The notes under the pieces were generated by a model. That model saw nothing but the letters and a program-made list of their open reading frames with translations, did not search any database and had not been told where the DNA came from. Of a stretch of 64,000 nt of DNA, positions 52,644 through 64,000 are shown piece by piece (position 1 is the first letter of the stretch; every line of letters starts with the position of its first letter). Both the position numbers and the translations under genes were made by a program. The DNA is taken from NCBI GenBank assembly GCA_945859605.1, contig OX243824.1, positions 2,344,797 to 2,408,796 on the forward strand. The letters run 5' to 3'. This DNA comes from Lumbricus rubellus. Lineage: Eukaryota > Annelida > Clitellata > Crassiclitellata > Lumbricidae.

Positions 52644-53438
52644 GTCTAAAGTATTATAGCCTATAATGTCGTTTAGGCCTATATTCGAGACAAAAAGTAG
52701 GAAATTAGGCCTAAACTTGACTAAAATATCAAGGCTATTTATGCAACAATCTACAGTGATGTACAAAAAGCTTCATCAATCATTCCTGCACCTTGCGTTA
52801 CCTTTTGCGTATTGATTTTTATTTTAATTAATGTTAAGCTGTTTCAACGATTTTATTATCAGTTTATTCTGGCACAATAATTATAATTATTAAGTTGAAA
52901 TAAATGAAGGCGCAAAAAGATTTTCCCACTTGAGGAAATCGGCGCACACCTCTGATTTCTACCTGGACCTATCAAACATGGCGGCCAAACATAGTTTGTT
53001 GATCATCTCCGCATAGGTTGACGCGTCTAATGGATGGTTTAATTATTTGAATAATATAGTTAAGGAAATCGGAAAAGATCGGATATTTATTGCTGTCTTT
53101 CAGTTTCTGATTAGCTTAGCAAATTAATCTGATTTAAACTTCGCAAATACCGATATTTAATCTGATGTCACTTGCCACATCAATAGAAAGCACTTCTGCA
53201 TCAAGTACTCGGTCATGTGTGCCTAGGTATTTAATCGTCATTGCTGTACTTTGATCGTTTTCCCACCTTAATAAGCACAACGGTTTGACTTTCATATCTC
53301 ATTTACGACTGATTGATCCAAAGAAGAGATATTTTTAGGTAGTTTTGCGGAAATGTTGGTCCGTGGGCTTGGGTTAACGAAAGATAGATGAACTGGCGAT
53401 CCTGGGGAGGGCAGATTTATGGTCGCGTGTAGGTCTCA
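52644..53438 (+). promoter_or_regulatory. Upstream region of the TBC gene
   Basis: Probable promoter and 5' untranslated region. An in-frame TAG at 53430-53432 precedes the start. An ATG in good context at 52979 opens only a short frame. No TATA box was recognised; exact transcription start unknown. Confidence 0.4.
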
Positions 53439-56400
53439 ATGCTCTATGCTCTGATGTCACAGTTACCCGAAGACTCGGTTGTCATTCACTCCAGCCAATT
53501 CATCAATCCAACCGATCCGTCACATTCCATGCTAAGCGAAAAATGCATTTCCTTTCCACTCGGTGAAGGCGGCAAAATGCCGGTCGACAACAACAGTTAC
53601 CCGACGGTTCCAGAACACCATTTAACACCAAATGCGGAACACACTCCGGATACCTACACCCCCTCAGAAGAAGAAGTGGACCTGTCCGCTTCCGATGATA
53701 AGAATCCTTCGACGGGTCACGACCCCGATGATTTCGATCAAAACCACGCGAACGGTTACACATCGGGAAAAACTTACAACGTGCCAAAACTTGAATCGGA
53801 TAACTCGTTTGATTCCATGGTCGTCATGCTCGACGGCGTCACGACGGCAATGTCGTACTCGCAGTCATCGTCAACCGACCGACTTTCCGTGACGTTGTCG
53901 GAAGGCAGCGAGTCAACTACAAGCAATGAAGGTAGAATCAACGACGACATTGACCAAATCACAGAAGTCGTGAAAGACCAAAATGGTGTCGTTGAAAATG
54001 GGACCAACGATGAAGTCAGTGTCACGGACGATGCGGACGACGAAAACTTTGAAGTCGTGGAAGATATTCGAGAGGCAAAGACGGAAATACCGCAGGAGAA
54101 GTTGAGTAATTTAGACCAATTGGAGTTCTCTGTAGAAACAAATGCATTGGTTGAAGCCACATCAGATATTTTAGCGTCCGATGAGAGTCACCTAACCCGG
54201 ATTGAATCTGCGGTAAACCCAGAAAAGCAACCGGAAAAACCCACCGAACATTCCCCCGCGGCCGAGACCCTGGATTTGGACGACATGGAGGCCGTCGAGC
54301 TCTCTTCAACCGACTCCGCAAGCGAGATTTCGAAGCTCGACGGAGACAGCAGCGGACCAGTCTCCGAGAGCAACACCGCGTCCACACTCGAGTTGAAGAG
54401 CTCGATGTCCGGTACAATCGGAGACCAGCTTGTCGACAGCATCTTGCAGCAGATGGACGATGAGGACGGAGCGGATGCCGTGCTGCGGAGGAAGGAGATG
54501 CGACCTAACAGCATCCGTTTGTCCGGTATGTCTCTCGCTGGACAGGGCGGTGCGGGGTGCAGCACACCGGTCGGTAGGGTTAGCAGCTTTGGGGGAATCG
54601 GGGATGATGTGGACCTGGATGAGACACAGTTCGTCGAGATCAACCTGCAGTCGGGTAATTCAGAGAGCAAGGCGACAAACGACAGAGCTTCGTCCGTGGA
54701 TTCAAACTCCGTGTCCAGCTACGCTTCGAAAACGTCTTCACGACTTGGAAACTTCCTGGCGAGGTTGGAATTCTCTGTTCATGGATATGTTTGTGTGTTT
54801 GATGTTATGAATTTGTGTATGAATGTTTGTATGTTTGTATGTGTCTCGATGTGTTTATGTATGTTTGTGTTTGTACTTGAATGTGTGTGTTTCTGGTGTG
54901 TATACATGTGTATATTCTCTGTGGTTGCGTGAAATTGATTAGAAATTGATTAGAATTTGTTGCTTGTCGCTTTCTAGATATTGTGAGCTAGAAGCTGCGA
55001 TAGGCGAGATGGGTAAAAAATATTGAGTATTCTTTAATTCAGAATTTGCCATAATTTCAAAATCAGTAACCCAATCTTGATGTTCCTCTGTTTTTTTATA
55101 CAAAATATATGCAAATTCATTAATTAATTCTATGGATTTATTTAATTATGTGAATGTTTCGCCACATTGTTTTCTGTATTCTCGAAATGGCCGCTTGGGA
55201 TCACAAAATAAGTTAAAATAATTAATTGATTAGAATTTGTAGCAATTAATCATTTAATTAATCCTTAAAATCTGCTGGCTTTCTGTTGACCTACATGTGT
55301 TTCTCCAGGAACTTCACGTTGAGGAAATCTCGCGAGAAAGATGAGGTCGATCCATCTTCTGACGTTATGGGGTGGAAACTCTTTGGTCGCGTCCCTCCGA
55401 AGCAGGCACCTCAGGGTGGCCTCTCAGACATCCTCAATGAATACAAGGTCAAGGTCTCTCCAAGGTCATCTGCGGACAGGGAGCTCGTTGTCGTCCGGAG
55501 ATCAGACAAAGAGGTTCCATCAACGACGGCCTTGATACTTCAGCCAAGACCAAGGTATGAACGTCATTGTTGTTTGTTGTATTGTTTTCAAATGGTTATA
55601 CCAGCGGTTCCCAACCCGTGGCCTGCAGGCCAAAAGTGGCCCACCAAGCCTAAAAAAATGGCCTGCCAGGCCTCAAAAACAGCCCTCATCTCTCGAAAAA
55701 TTGACAAAATATATGAAAAAATTGACAATTTTTTCAGAATAGAACACATAATTTTTTTATATTACAAATTCTTTTATTTTGACGTCTATAAATAACATCA
55801 AACATTCTATTTTGAATCAATTATAGCAATTTTATATGCTTTTAGTTAAGTAAATTTTAGCATTGTGGCCCCTAATGTTCCTTAACTATGAAAAAGTGGC
55901 CCGCTTGTCTTCCAACCTAGAAAAAGTGGCCCCAAGGTCCAAAAAGGTTGGGAACCACTGGGTTATACAGTTGAATTAAAATGCAATTGGTTTTTTGATA
56001 TTGTTCTACTGCATGCATTTATAAAAATGACGTGCAGTACAGCTGCATTTGATATTGTTCCAATTCTAAATTGTTAATCGGTTAGAATTAGTAGAATCAT
56101 GTGGCTATCTGATTATAATTGTGAAAGTTAATTATCACAGTTACAAGGGGAGTTACTGATCACAATTACGACATAAGTCACTAATCACATTTACGTTAGA
56201 AGTTACTGATTGCAATTACAATGGAAGTCACTAATCACAGTTACAATGGAAGTTTCTGATCACAATAATACAATATAAGTTGCTGAATTATAATTACGGT
56301 AGAAGCTACTCATTGCAATTAGCATGTCAGTTTTGTACAGTTTTGAAATTGTTGAACTTTTTATTGATCTACTTTTTATGAATTTCTCTTTTGCAGCGGC

Positions 56401-59400
56401 CTTCCATTGAAAGATCCGGAGGAGGAGCTGAGGCATCAGTTGATGTATGATGAGATGGTTGATGCAGCACGCAAAAGTGGTATGCATCTAATCTAATCAA
56501 ATCATGTATGTATTGAAATCTAATCACTATGATTATTGAATTCTAATCACTATGATTATTGTAAACTACACGCAAAAGTGGTATGCATCTAATCTGATCT
56601 AATCAAATCATATGTAATGAAATCTAATCACTATGATTATTGTAAACTACACTCGGATATTTACCTTAATTATTATTATTAAATATACTTGTAAATGCGT
56701 GCAAGGTCACACCAAAATGTGAATCTGAGGTGTGGATCAGTGGTGTAGTGGGGGGGGGGGAACGCTGGGGAACGCCATTCCCCCACTTTTTTCCAGGGAT
56801 AATGGAATATTAATAATAATAATACTAATAATATTATTATTATAAAGAGCGTTCCCCCACTTCATTTTTTAGGACTACACCACTGGTGTGGATAGTCAAC
56901 AGAGAAGAGGTTGCAGTTAGAGATCCATGTGCTTGAAATCCATGGTGAAGTGTCTGACTTTGTCCAATTTTTGTACAGTTATTATGAATGCATAATTACC
57001 TTGTTATCTTGGGTCTTGCATCATGACTTCTAGTCAGAATCATGCTGTAATACTCTGTTGGATAAGCTGGTTTTATTGTAGAAATAATTTATACCTGGAT
57101 GATAATCCATTGCGTTTAAAGAACAATTCTGTGTACTTAAAGAAAAATTATGTGTACTTAAAGTACAATTTTGTGTACTTAAGAACAATTCTGTATACTT
57201 AAATAACAATTACAACTGTGTACTTAAATAATAATTCTGTGTACTTAAAGAATAATTCATTGTACTTAATGAGCAATTCATTTTGTATTTCAAGAACAAA
57301 AGGAAGTGAAGTTGAAGAAAAAGCAGCGAGAGCAGCAGATACGACACGAGGAGGAATTGTTGGCTGCCGTTCGAATCTGGAACACTGACATTCTGCCTTA
57401 TTGGGAAACTGCGTGAGACTTTGCAATCATATATCTCTGTATTTATTGATCTTCATAACTTATTAAAATTCCTGAGTGACAAACTGCAATCAGATACAAT
57501 AAAAATTAATTATAAAAATAAGGGTTATCCAGAAGTTATAGTCTGTAAAGTATCTAGACATATGGTTAGTGTCATCATTAAATAGTGTAGCCTGGGTGGA
57601 GGTCATGATAGAACTGAGCATTGGATGGAGCAAACTTTGCAGAACAAATATATCATTGCAGGACAACACGTCTATTACAAGGCACCCCAGATATTACAGG
57701 ACACTTCAGCTATTACAGGACACTCCAGCTATTATAGGACACCCTAGCTATTACAGGACACCTTACCTTTTACAGGACACCCCAGCTATTATAGGATACC
57801 CAGTTATTACAGGACACCACAGCTTTTACATGGTACCATGTAGCTAATACAGGGCACGCTAACAATTACAGGGCACTCCAGCTGTTGCAGTACTCATATA
57901 AAACTATATGGCGGCAAATACTGAAGTTGATGGCTCTATATAAATGTCTTTTCTGGTGGCATAGGAAAAGCTCGAAGCGGACTCAGGACCTTTGGTGGAA
58001 GGGAATTCCACCGAGCATCCGTGGAAAAGTCTGGAAGTTAGCGATCGGAAACGATCTTAACGTGACATCAGGTCAGTTGGGGCAGCGGGGGTTGTGGGGT
58101 TGGGGAGGGGGACGTTGCACTTTGTGGGGTGGGACATCATCTCTTGTGTGGTGTGACTTGATCAATTGGTTCTTCTAATGATTGATTTAAGCCTACTATT
58201 GGACCATCGATATATTACTTAAGCAATAAATAGTATTTTGACCCCTCCCCTGTTGCAATTCAAATATTTATGGGCTCCCCCCCATGCGTACATGCAAATA
58301 AGCTTCTCAACCCCAACTCCTTGCAAAAGTTAATTAGCTTAAATCCTCTATGAAACATTTAGTTTACCTTAGTCTACTATTTATTTTTGGTAAACAATGT
58401 ATTTGTAGCTAGAATTTGTTAACTTTTATGGTTTACTGGTAAAATCTGAACAGAATATAATTATAATGGAATCAATTGCATTGAGTTATAAATAGGCTAA
58501 TGTATGCAGCACAATTAGACTTTTATTTATCATACATACATTTGCATGAGACCTCTCCTGCCGTGCGCACCCATACGCTTAACGTCTAAATCCGGTGTCC
58601 CCTCCCCGGTTACCCCTCCCCGGTAACCACTTCCTGCATACGTAATATATAGACAGCCCCCTAAAAGACAATTGGACGATTTATTATTGGCAGCATAATA
58701 TGTTTGCTATTTATGTCGTAGCATGCAATTGTTGTGTGTTTTGAATGTTGGAACAGCGTTTTGTGTGAGGAGGTTGTTGAGATGTGGTTTAATTGATCTT
58801 GATATATAAGACACTAAGAATGTGTGATCATAGATATATGCACTTTGTAAATTCATTTATTCATTTCGAGAGTTTGTTTAACTCTCCGACAAGAAGAAAC
58901 CGACTCAGAAGTGCTCCCAGTCCAGCCACGGTCGTACAAATGGGTGTGAATGAGCCTGTAAAACACTGATGAGTTAGTTATTCCTATCTCCAAAATGAAC
59001 TTTAAAAAACTTTCTCTGCCCATTTTCTTAAAGCGTTTGAAAATCATTCTCTTTTTTGTATTGAATCTGACCAAATGTTTATAAAGCGCTTTTCACAGCA
59101 AGAGCCTTTCAGAAGCGCTCCCAGTGCGTTCAGCTCCTAGAAAACAGGCAAGTTTTGTTGTGATGTGTGTGCTGTCAGATCAGGAGCACCTCTGTGGAGC
59201 TTCTCCTGAAGTTGGCGCTATATAAATTCCTGATTATGATTGCTGCTGGAATATGATCAAAACGAATTCACTAGTCGAATAGAAATGCGGTTTATATAGC
59301 ATACGAGTGAAACGATAAAAAGGTGTCGAAGATAAGTATTATTGGTGTTAATTAAAACGTCCTGCTTTGAAATTCTCCATTGAAGTTGCTTTCAATTCAG

Positions 59401-62400
59401 AACTCTACGAGATTTGCCTTGTGCGTGCCACCGAGAAACTGAAGATATTACGAGATGTGGCCGCTGGATCGGACACCGACAGTCTATCATCGTTCTCAAG
59501 TACGTGTTCTTGCGTTCTGTTGATACTTAAGAACATCGTTCTTTGGGTGCAAAATTGTTTAGTAGTTTATGTCCTTGCCAGGTAAAACGTTGCTTTGAGT
59601 TGTGTGCTTCACGTGTGCCAACACCCAGTTCAGAGTATATTGAATGCTCTCTTATAGGGTTCCTTCGCCTTTGACTCACCTCAAATTCTGCCTTTTCTCT
59701 CAGAGTCGATTGCACTGGGAGCACTTCCGAAAGTCTATTGCTCTGAGAAGTGCTTGATAAGTGGTCAGTTACAATACTGTTCATTACAATGATGAGGCAG
59801 ATGACGTTTACGCTAAGAAATGAAATTGCTAACACTTTATATACTCATCGTTGCTCAGGGTATAGGGTTTACAGAACTGCTTTTGCTCATAACATTCTGT
59901 TGTTATCAGTGCTGCTAGCGGTCAATATCTTTGTCTATTAAACATTTCATGTAATTTTATTATAGATTATTCTCGTTGGAGATCAATTCCTTATTCTTAT
60001 GGGTGACTGAGATATTAGTTGAATGTGTAGGCGTTCATTTTCTTTCCTGCTTCTGTATTCGATTCTTTTGTTTTATTTCTTCTTTTGCAGCCGATGCAAC
60101 TGGTAATCGTGAGTCGAGCGTTGATCTCATTCAACTCGACGTCTCACGAACGTTTCCACAACTTTGTATCTTTCAGGCAGTATGCAAATTTTCAATATAT
60201 AAATAGCCAATGTAATTTCATATAATTTAAATATATATATATATATATATATTTATTCATTTTTATTATTATAAGTTTTAGGACATCTTATAGCAGCAAA
60301 CATTATTCAAAACGGACTTCACTGTGTTAACTGTCTTTAGAAGGCATGTATTACGTTTATATAGCATGGTTTAGCCACGTTTTGTAGGTGTTTGAAGCCA
60401 ACAGAGTCTTCTCTAGACCAATAGGTCATTTATTATTATAGCGGACCACAGTTCACACATTATACCCAGGGATGCCACTCTGAATTTTGATAAAAGGTCA
60501 GATCCGGTCGAAAAAAAGGCTAGAAATGGCTAGATTGAGAATTTCTCTTGAAAATGCATGAATTTTTCTATTTTTCCGGTTTGAAATTTCTGACGACCGT
60601 TTTTTTAGTCGTCCGGCGCTTAAAATTTGATATCTTTTTCCTTCCCGATAAAATTTTTTTAAGACCTTTTTAAAGTTTTTTCGCTTCAAAATTCACAATT
60701 TTTGGTTTATATTAACAAAATTTTTGACTTTTTCATGTCTTTTTGTGCATTTTCACCTAAAAAGTCTATTTTTATATGTACAAAATCCGAAAACCGCCGT
60801 GAGAAAAAAAGTCTAGATCCTGACAAAAAACCTAGAAATCTAGATTACACCGAAAAAACCTAGATCTAGGTGGAAAAAGCTAGGAGTGGCAACACTGATT
60901 ATATCGTAAAGAGCTATGAGGTGCGAAAGAGTTTTTATTTAAATTCCCGTCTTGTTCCATGCTTAAATAACATTGGTTGGTAAGGTTTAAAAGGTGTCGA
61001 AGTTCAGCAAGGTTCCTAAATAGTAGACCCAACCAGGGATGCCACTCATAGCTTTATCCGCCTAGTTCCAGGCTTTTTCCCTCTTGTCTAAGTTTTTCGA
61101 TATTTTCAGGATCTAGCGTTTTTTCTCAGCGGTTTTTCCAACTTTTTTTATAAAAATTGATTTTTTCTAGTGAAATACACAAAAGACGTGAACAAGTCGC
61201 AAATTTTAAGATTTTGGAGCGAAAGACTAAAAACAAATTAACAGATACTTTTACTGGAAAAAGAAGAAAATTTTGGTCGAATGACTATAAAAAGTCGTCA
61301 TAAATTTAAAATCGGAAAAATACACGTATTTCTCAATCTAGCTTTTTCTAGGCTTTTTCTCCGTTTCTGATTTTTTTTAAAAATTCAGAGTTGCATCCCT
61401 GGACCTAACCATATTAATAATTATTATTATCAGTGGAGAAGGATTGAAACTGTGGTCTGTAGTTTACAAGAAGAGCGGCTAACCAACTCATGATTTGCTT
61501 ATTGTTTTGTAGTTCTCCTACTAGTATTTGATTTTCCCTTCTAGGGCGCTTATATAGCTTTTGTATAAACCCATTTTAATGGTGTCTAAGACCAGCAATC
61601 TAACCAATTCGTTAAATATAATGAACACAATCATAGTTTTTACAATCACCCATAGGAAGTCTTATTAGACTTGGAAGTGCTTATTTTGTCGTGTTCTGCC
61701 CCTAAATAACGTTGGTCAACGATGTTTAAAAGGTGCCGAAATTCATCAAGGCTCAACAAGTAACTGCATTAAATCCAGAGTGTTGAACCTGTATTCTCTC
61801 CGCTCTTACCAATCGGGAACATTGTCCCAAAAGAGTATCCGGTCCATCGAAGCCACGGCTGACCCTCAGCCAAAGATCACAATTGGTCGCCAGAGGGTGA
61901 TAAAGGCAACGGGGTAATTGCAGTGCCCAATTTACAACAAATGTCTGTATTCATAAAATACCTTTTCTGGGCCGTTCCGTGACCAGGGCAGCAACACATG
62001 GCTCGCCTCTGATGGCGAATTACAAAGTGCCCTCCCTCTCTCCTCCCTCCCCCTCTCTCCCGAATTTTTATTATGTATTTAATGTATTATCTGATCTTTG
62101 ATCTTATCGAATAAGAGCCTGGAATGGGCTCCCTGTTGCTCTTCGCCTGGCGCCTAGAGGTCACACTACTATGTTTCTTTCTCACTTAAAAACTGCCTTA
62201 TTTAGCCATTGTTGAACTCGTTGCACTTCTGAGTAGATTACCTTGAAGATGCGCTATATAAAAGGTCAATAATAATAATAATAATAATAGTAATCACAAG
62301 TGTAGTGTTGATGGTATTGATCATAATTTTATTGGTCAGGGTGGTTCATAATTTTTTTTGTGCAGGGTGGACCATATCATAAACTGCTTCAGGGATTACT

Positions 62401-63476
62401 CGGCGCGTACGTCTGCTATCGACCTGACGTTGGATACGTGAGTTCTTCTCTTCGAACTCTGACTTTATGTGACCTTGCGTTATTTGTGTCAGGTTGTTAT
62501 TCGACCTGACCCACTTGTGGCCTGAAGGGATTTCTATCATCTTTCTTCTTTTGGTCATTTCATTATTTTAATTTTACCTGACCCACTTTGGGACTTTGAA
62601 TTTACTTGACCCTATTTATGCGTAATTATGCACACTCTCGCACATATGATACACACAGTATTCACATTATATATTATATCGCATGCATGTATGGATTGTA
62701 TGCTTTGATAGACACTATTCATACGGATTACATGATTTTGCATACATTGATTACATTTATATATGTTTGTTTATGTGGTCCAAAAATTTAAAGTTTTTAA
62801 ATTAAATTCTACTCAAGGCTGCTCTTGTAAGTTGTTCTACATGTCTTTGCTTCCTTATTTGTCTAGTTTGAACAAAATTGAACATATGCAATACATGTAC
62901 CGTATATTGTGGATACATTACATTTTATTCTTCAGTATTTGTGTTGTTACATTACTTGAAGGTCCAAGGAATGTCTTTCCTGGCCGCTGTTCTTCTCCTC
63001 AACATGGACGACGTCAGTAGCTTCATCTGTTTCGCAAATCTTCTCAACAAACCATGCGAGGTCGCTTTCTTCCGACTCAATGAGAATCTGGTGAGTACCG
63101 TCTGACTACACCTCTTCGTTTGCTGCACTGGCTTCCTGCTATCCAGTTGAAATTTAGATCTTGAGATGTTAATGGGTTTTTAATTTTTGTTTAATTTTTA
63201 GTTATACTATTTCATTGTTTTTATTATCGATGTTAGGTTTTGTTTATTTATCTTTCTACTGCTATTATTTTTATTTATAAATTGTTCAATTTTTATTTAT
63301 ATCTATATGATGTAAATGTGTTAGATGAATATTACTTTACGTTACACATGTTTCATGTCTTTTCAGATGAAAGCCTACTTTGATACGTACCAGGTCTTCT
63401 TCAAGGAGAATCTCCCGAAGCTGTATGCACATTTCGAAGCACAGCACATCACGCCAGACCTTTACATCATCGACTG
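53439..63476 (+). CDS. TBC1D12/14: TBC1D12/TBC1D14-type Rab GTPase-activating protein (3' incomplete)
   Basis: join(53439..54763, 55309..55554, 56397..56479, 57295..57412, 57965..58071, 59401..59499, 60091..60179, 62366..62437, 62962..63090, 63367..63476), continuing past the window; 792 codons so far. All introns GT-AG, all phases consistent. Exon 1 is a long acidic, Ser-rich disordered region. Exons 2-4 give [10 protein letters not shown] and a basic coiled coil. Exons 5-10 give the TBC domain: [29 protein letters not shown] with the catalytic arginine finger, and GY|VQGMSF with the glutamine finger, so it should be active on a Rab. Vertebrate homologues act on Rab11-positive recycling endosomes and autophagy. 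TBC1D12 and TBC1D14 are vertebrate paralogues, so one symbol cannot be chosen. Confidence 0.93.
55602..55960 (+). mobile_element. hAT-like element family 1, complete copy
   Basis: Ends CAGCGGTTCCCAACC and GGTTGGGAACCACTG; perfect 8-bp target duplication GGTTATAC (55594-55601 and 55961-55968). 359 bp, no coding capacity, in intron 2 of the TBC gene. Eight-bp duplications and these ends are diagnostic for hAT. Confidence 0.95.
56120..56320. repeat. ~29-bp minisatellite, intron 2
   Basis: About six or seven imperfect units of 'aagttactgatcacaatta' plus 'caatggaag'-type sequence, alternating 'aagtcactaatcacagtta'. Confidence 0.75.
56468..56660. repeat. Duplication spanning the exon 3 donor site
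   Basis: The last 10-12 bases of exon 3 and the start of intron 3 ('cacgcaaaagtggtatgcat') are repeated at ~56569-56588, along with 'aatctaatcactatgattat' units downstream (three copies). The copy carries an intact GT donor. Confidence 0.7.
56738..56885. mobile_element. 148-bp hAT MITE
   Basis: CAGTGGTGTAGT at the left, ACTACACCACTG at the right, perfect 8-bp target duplication GTGTGGAT (56730-56737 and 56886-56893). Interior: G run, AAT repeats, and opposed GTTCCCCCACTT blocks. Intron 3 of the TBC gene. Confidence 0.92.
57113..57292. repeat. ~22-bp minisatellite up to the exon 4 acceptor
   Basis: About eight units of 'gaacaattctgtgtacttaa' with drift. The array ends within a few bases of the exon 4 acceptor (AG at 57293-57294) and overlaps the likely branch site and pyrimidine tract. 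Confidence 0.8.
57660..57885. repeat. ~19-bp minisatellite, intron 4
   Basis: About eleven units of 'ctattacaggacaccccag' with drift. Confidence 0.85.
58860..59240 (-). repeat. LINE/SINE tail modules, intron 5
   Basis: 59080-59150 on the minus strand gives the KTCLFS-type LINE end with GCACTGGGAGCGCTTCTGAA; 59170-59240 on the plus strand is another tail (GGAGCACCTCTG, then GGCGCTATATAAAT). Confidence 0.55.
59640..59765 (+). repeat. LINE 3' end remnant, intron 6
   Basis: 'cctcaaattctgccttttct' then GCACTGGGAGCACTTCCGAA and AGAAGTGCTTGATAA, as in the other LINE tails. Confidence 0.5.
60229..60252. repeat. (AT)n microsatellite
   Basis: A/T dinucleotide run in intron 7. Confidence 0.85.
60467..60897 (+). 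mobile_element. hAT-like element family 2, copy 1
   Basis: Ends CAGGGATGCCACTC and GAGTGGCAACACTG; near-perfect 8-bp target duplication (ATTATACC / ATTATATC). 431 bp, T/A-rich, with repeated 'ctagatc' words near the right end. Intron 7 of the TBC gene. Confidence 0.88.
61034..61402 (-). mobile_element. hAT-like element family 2, copy 2 (inverted)
   Basis: Same family in the opposite orientation: ends CAGGGATGCCACTC and GAGTTGCATCCCTG; target duplication GACCCAAC / GACCTAAC. 369 bp. Only 136 bp separate it from copy 1. Confidence 0.88.
61405..62100. other. Intron 7 DNA with short repeats
   Basis: Contains GGTGTCTAAG-type motifs (about 61592 and 61727) and a CTCC-rich tract at 62030-62060. 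Confidence 0.4.
62105..62296 (+). pseudogene. LINE (CR1/L2-type) 3' end with tail
   Basis: Plus-strand codons [19 protein letters not shown] and [13 protein letters not shown] then stop are the typical C-terminus of L2/CR1-like reverse transcriptases; after them GCACTTCTGAGTAG, CTTGAAGATGCGCTATATAA and an (AAT)n tail. This shows where the SINE tails in the window come from. Confidence 0.8.
63100..63165 (+). pseudogene. LINE scrap, intron 9
   Basis: [16 protein letters not shown] is the LHWLP block of LINE reverse transcriptases; nothing else of the element is visible. It starts only ~15 bp after the exon 9 donor. Confidence 0.5.
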
Positions 63477-63524
63477 GTAAGCTATTACATGGTACATGGG
63501 CCAGTGCAGAACACGGGTGGCTAG

Positions 63525-63815
63525 CCGCTCTCTTTAGACACCTTTAAAGACGATAGTTACCGCTGCTATAAAAGCGTAATTTGTGGCTTGTTATATATAT
63601 TTAATATGTTTAATGTTTGAGTCATAGCAAAACAATGATAAGTTTGAGCGATTTCTTAGACACCTTTTAAACGGTTTATCGACTGCTTATATAAGCTTGA
63701 TTTTAAGCGGTTATAGTAATGGTCGTATCATCTTGTTGTTTGGTTTGGCCGCTAGAGCGCACATATTAGACACCTTCAAAACTGCGTTAAGTGCCGCTAT
63801 ATGTATATGTAAGCT
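63525..63815 (+). repeat. Three tandem GACACCTT units, intron 10
   Basis: TTAGACACCTTTAAA-type motifs at about 63534, 63657 and 63766, each followed after 12-20 bases by a CTGCTATATAAGC-like word. Unit length about 110-123 bp. Confidence 0.75.
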
Positions 63816-63917
63816 TTTTCTGTGGCATGTTATGTTTGAAATGGCGTTCCTACGAAAGATGTGATAGTCACGAGAAGGGAGATAATCAGGAATACAGAGA
63901 TTGTAATTGTAATCGAA

Positions 63918-63965
63918 CATTTATATAGCGCCACTTCAAAAGAACTCCTCGGAGGCGCTCCCGAC
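63918..63965 (-). repeat. SINE/LINE tail module
   Basis: 'catttatatagcgccacttc' followed by CTCGGAGGCGCTCCC; minus-strand copy of the common tail. Confidence 0.6.
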
Positions 63966-64000
63966 CTGACACCAAACCATAATCAAAGAGAATGGTTTCA

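Noticed and set aside
54764..54932. Extension of TBC exon 1 by 56 codons to a stop
   Set aside because: The sequence turns Cys/Val/Met-rich after an AG|GT donor, and splicing to 55309 gives a consistent frame and family match.

Overview
The window is animal nuclear DNA. It has introns with GT/AG splice sites, tRNA-derived SINEs, and non-LTR, piggyBac, hAT, P/THAP, Ginger-like and Helitron-like remnants, plus one complete Polinton/Maverick. Codon use, the abundance of AGGCCTA-type words and the transposon mix suggest a marine invertebrate, possibly a non-vertebrate deuterostome; the species cannot be fixed from the sequence. Most of the window is repeats. Two host genes can be assembled exon by exon.

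Layout. 1-3551: gene-poor DNA with retroelement scraps, a TATA-driven stem-loop locus whose 5' end resembles U2 snRNA, a small inverted-repeat element and a SINE fragment. 3558-19286: a 15.7 kb Polinton, flanked by the 6-bp target duplication GTGGTC, with TIRs that look identical over the outer ~295 bp and carry a SAP-domain reading frame. 19.3-29 kb: an internally deleted piggyBac, duplicated blocks, two tRNA-SINEs, and an almost full-length RTE-type LINE with one stop codon. 29-40.2 kb: a six-exon ankyrin-repeat host gene on the minus strand; its 6 kb intron holds a 420-bp G-rich tract with a Helitron-like 3' end and a 2.07 kb DNA transposon containing ten 86-bp repeats. 40-52 kb: a SINE-rich duplicated block interrupted by a Ginger/KRBA2-like element, then a 3.3 kb P-element/THAP relic. 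53.4 kb to the end: a TBC1D12/TBC1D14-type Rab GTPase-activating protein gene, ten exons, running off the right edge.

The Polinton has a near-complete virus-like set: protein-primed type B polymerase, retroviral-type integrase with chromodomain, adenain-like protease, FtsK/HerA-type packaging ATPase, major and minor capsid proteins, membrane-active virion proteins, two fibre-like proteins, a parvovirus-type PLA2 protein and a dUTPase-fold protein. The outer TIRs look new, yet the ATPase, one virion protein and the major capsid gene are each broken (stop codon; stop codon; a 490-bp insertion in codon 6 plus a 1-nt frameshift). Polymerase, protease, penton-like and fibre genes remain open. The integrase frame has no AUG ahead of its catalytic core and joins the PLA2 frame at a canonical -1 slippery site.

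Both host genes are intact as far as visible: every exon junction named is phase-consistent.
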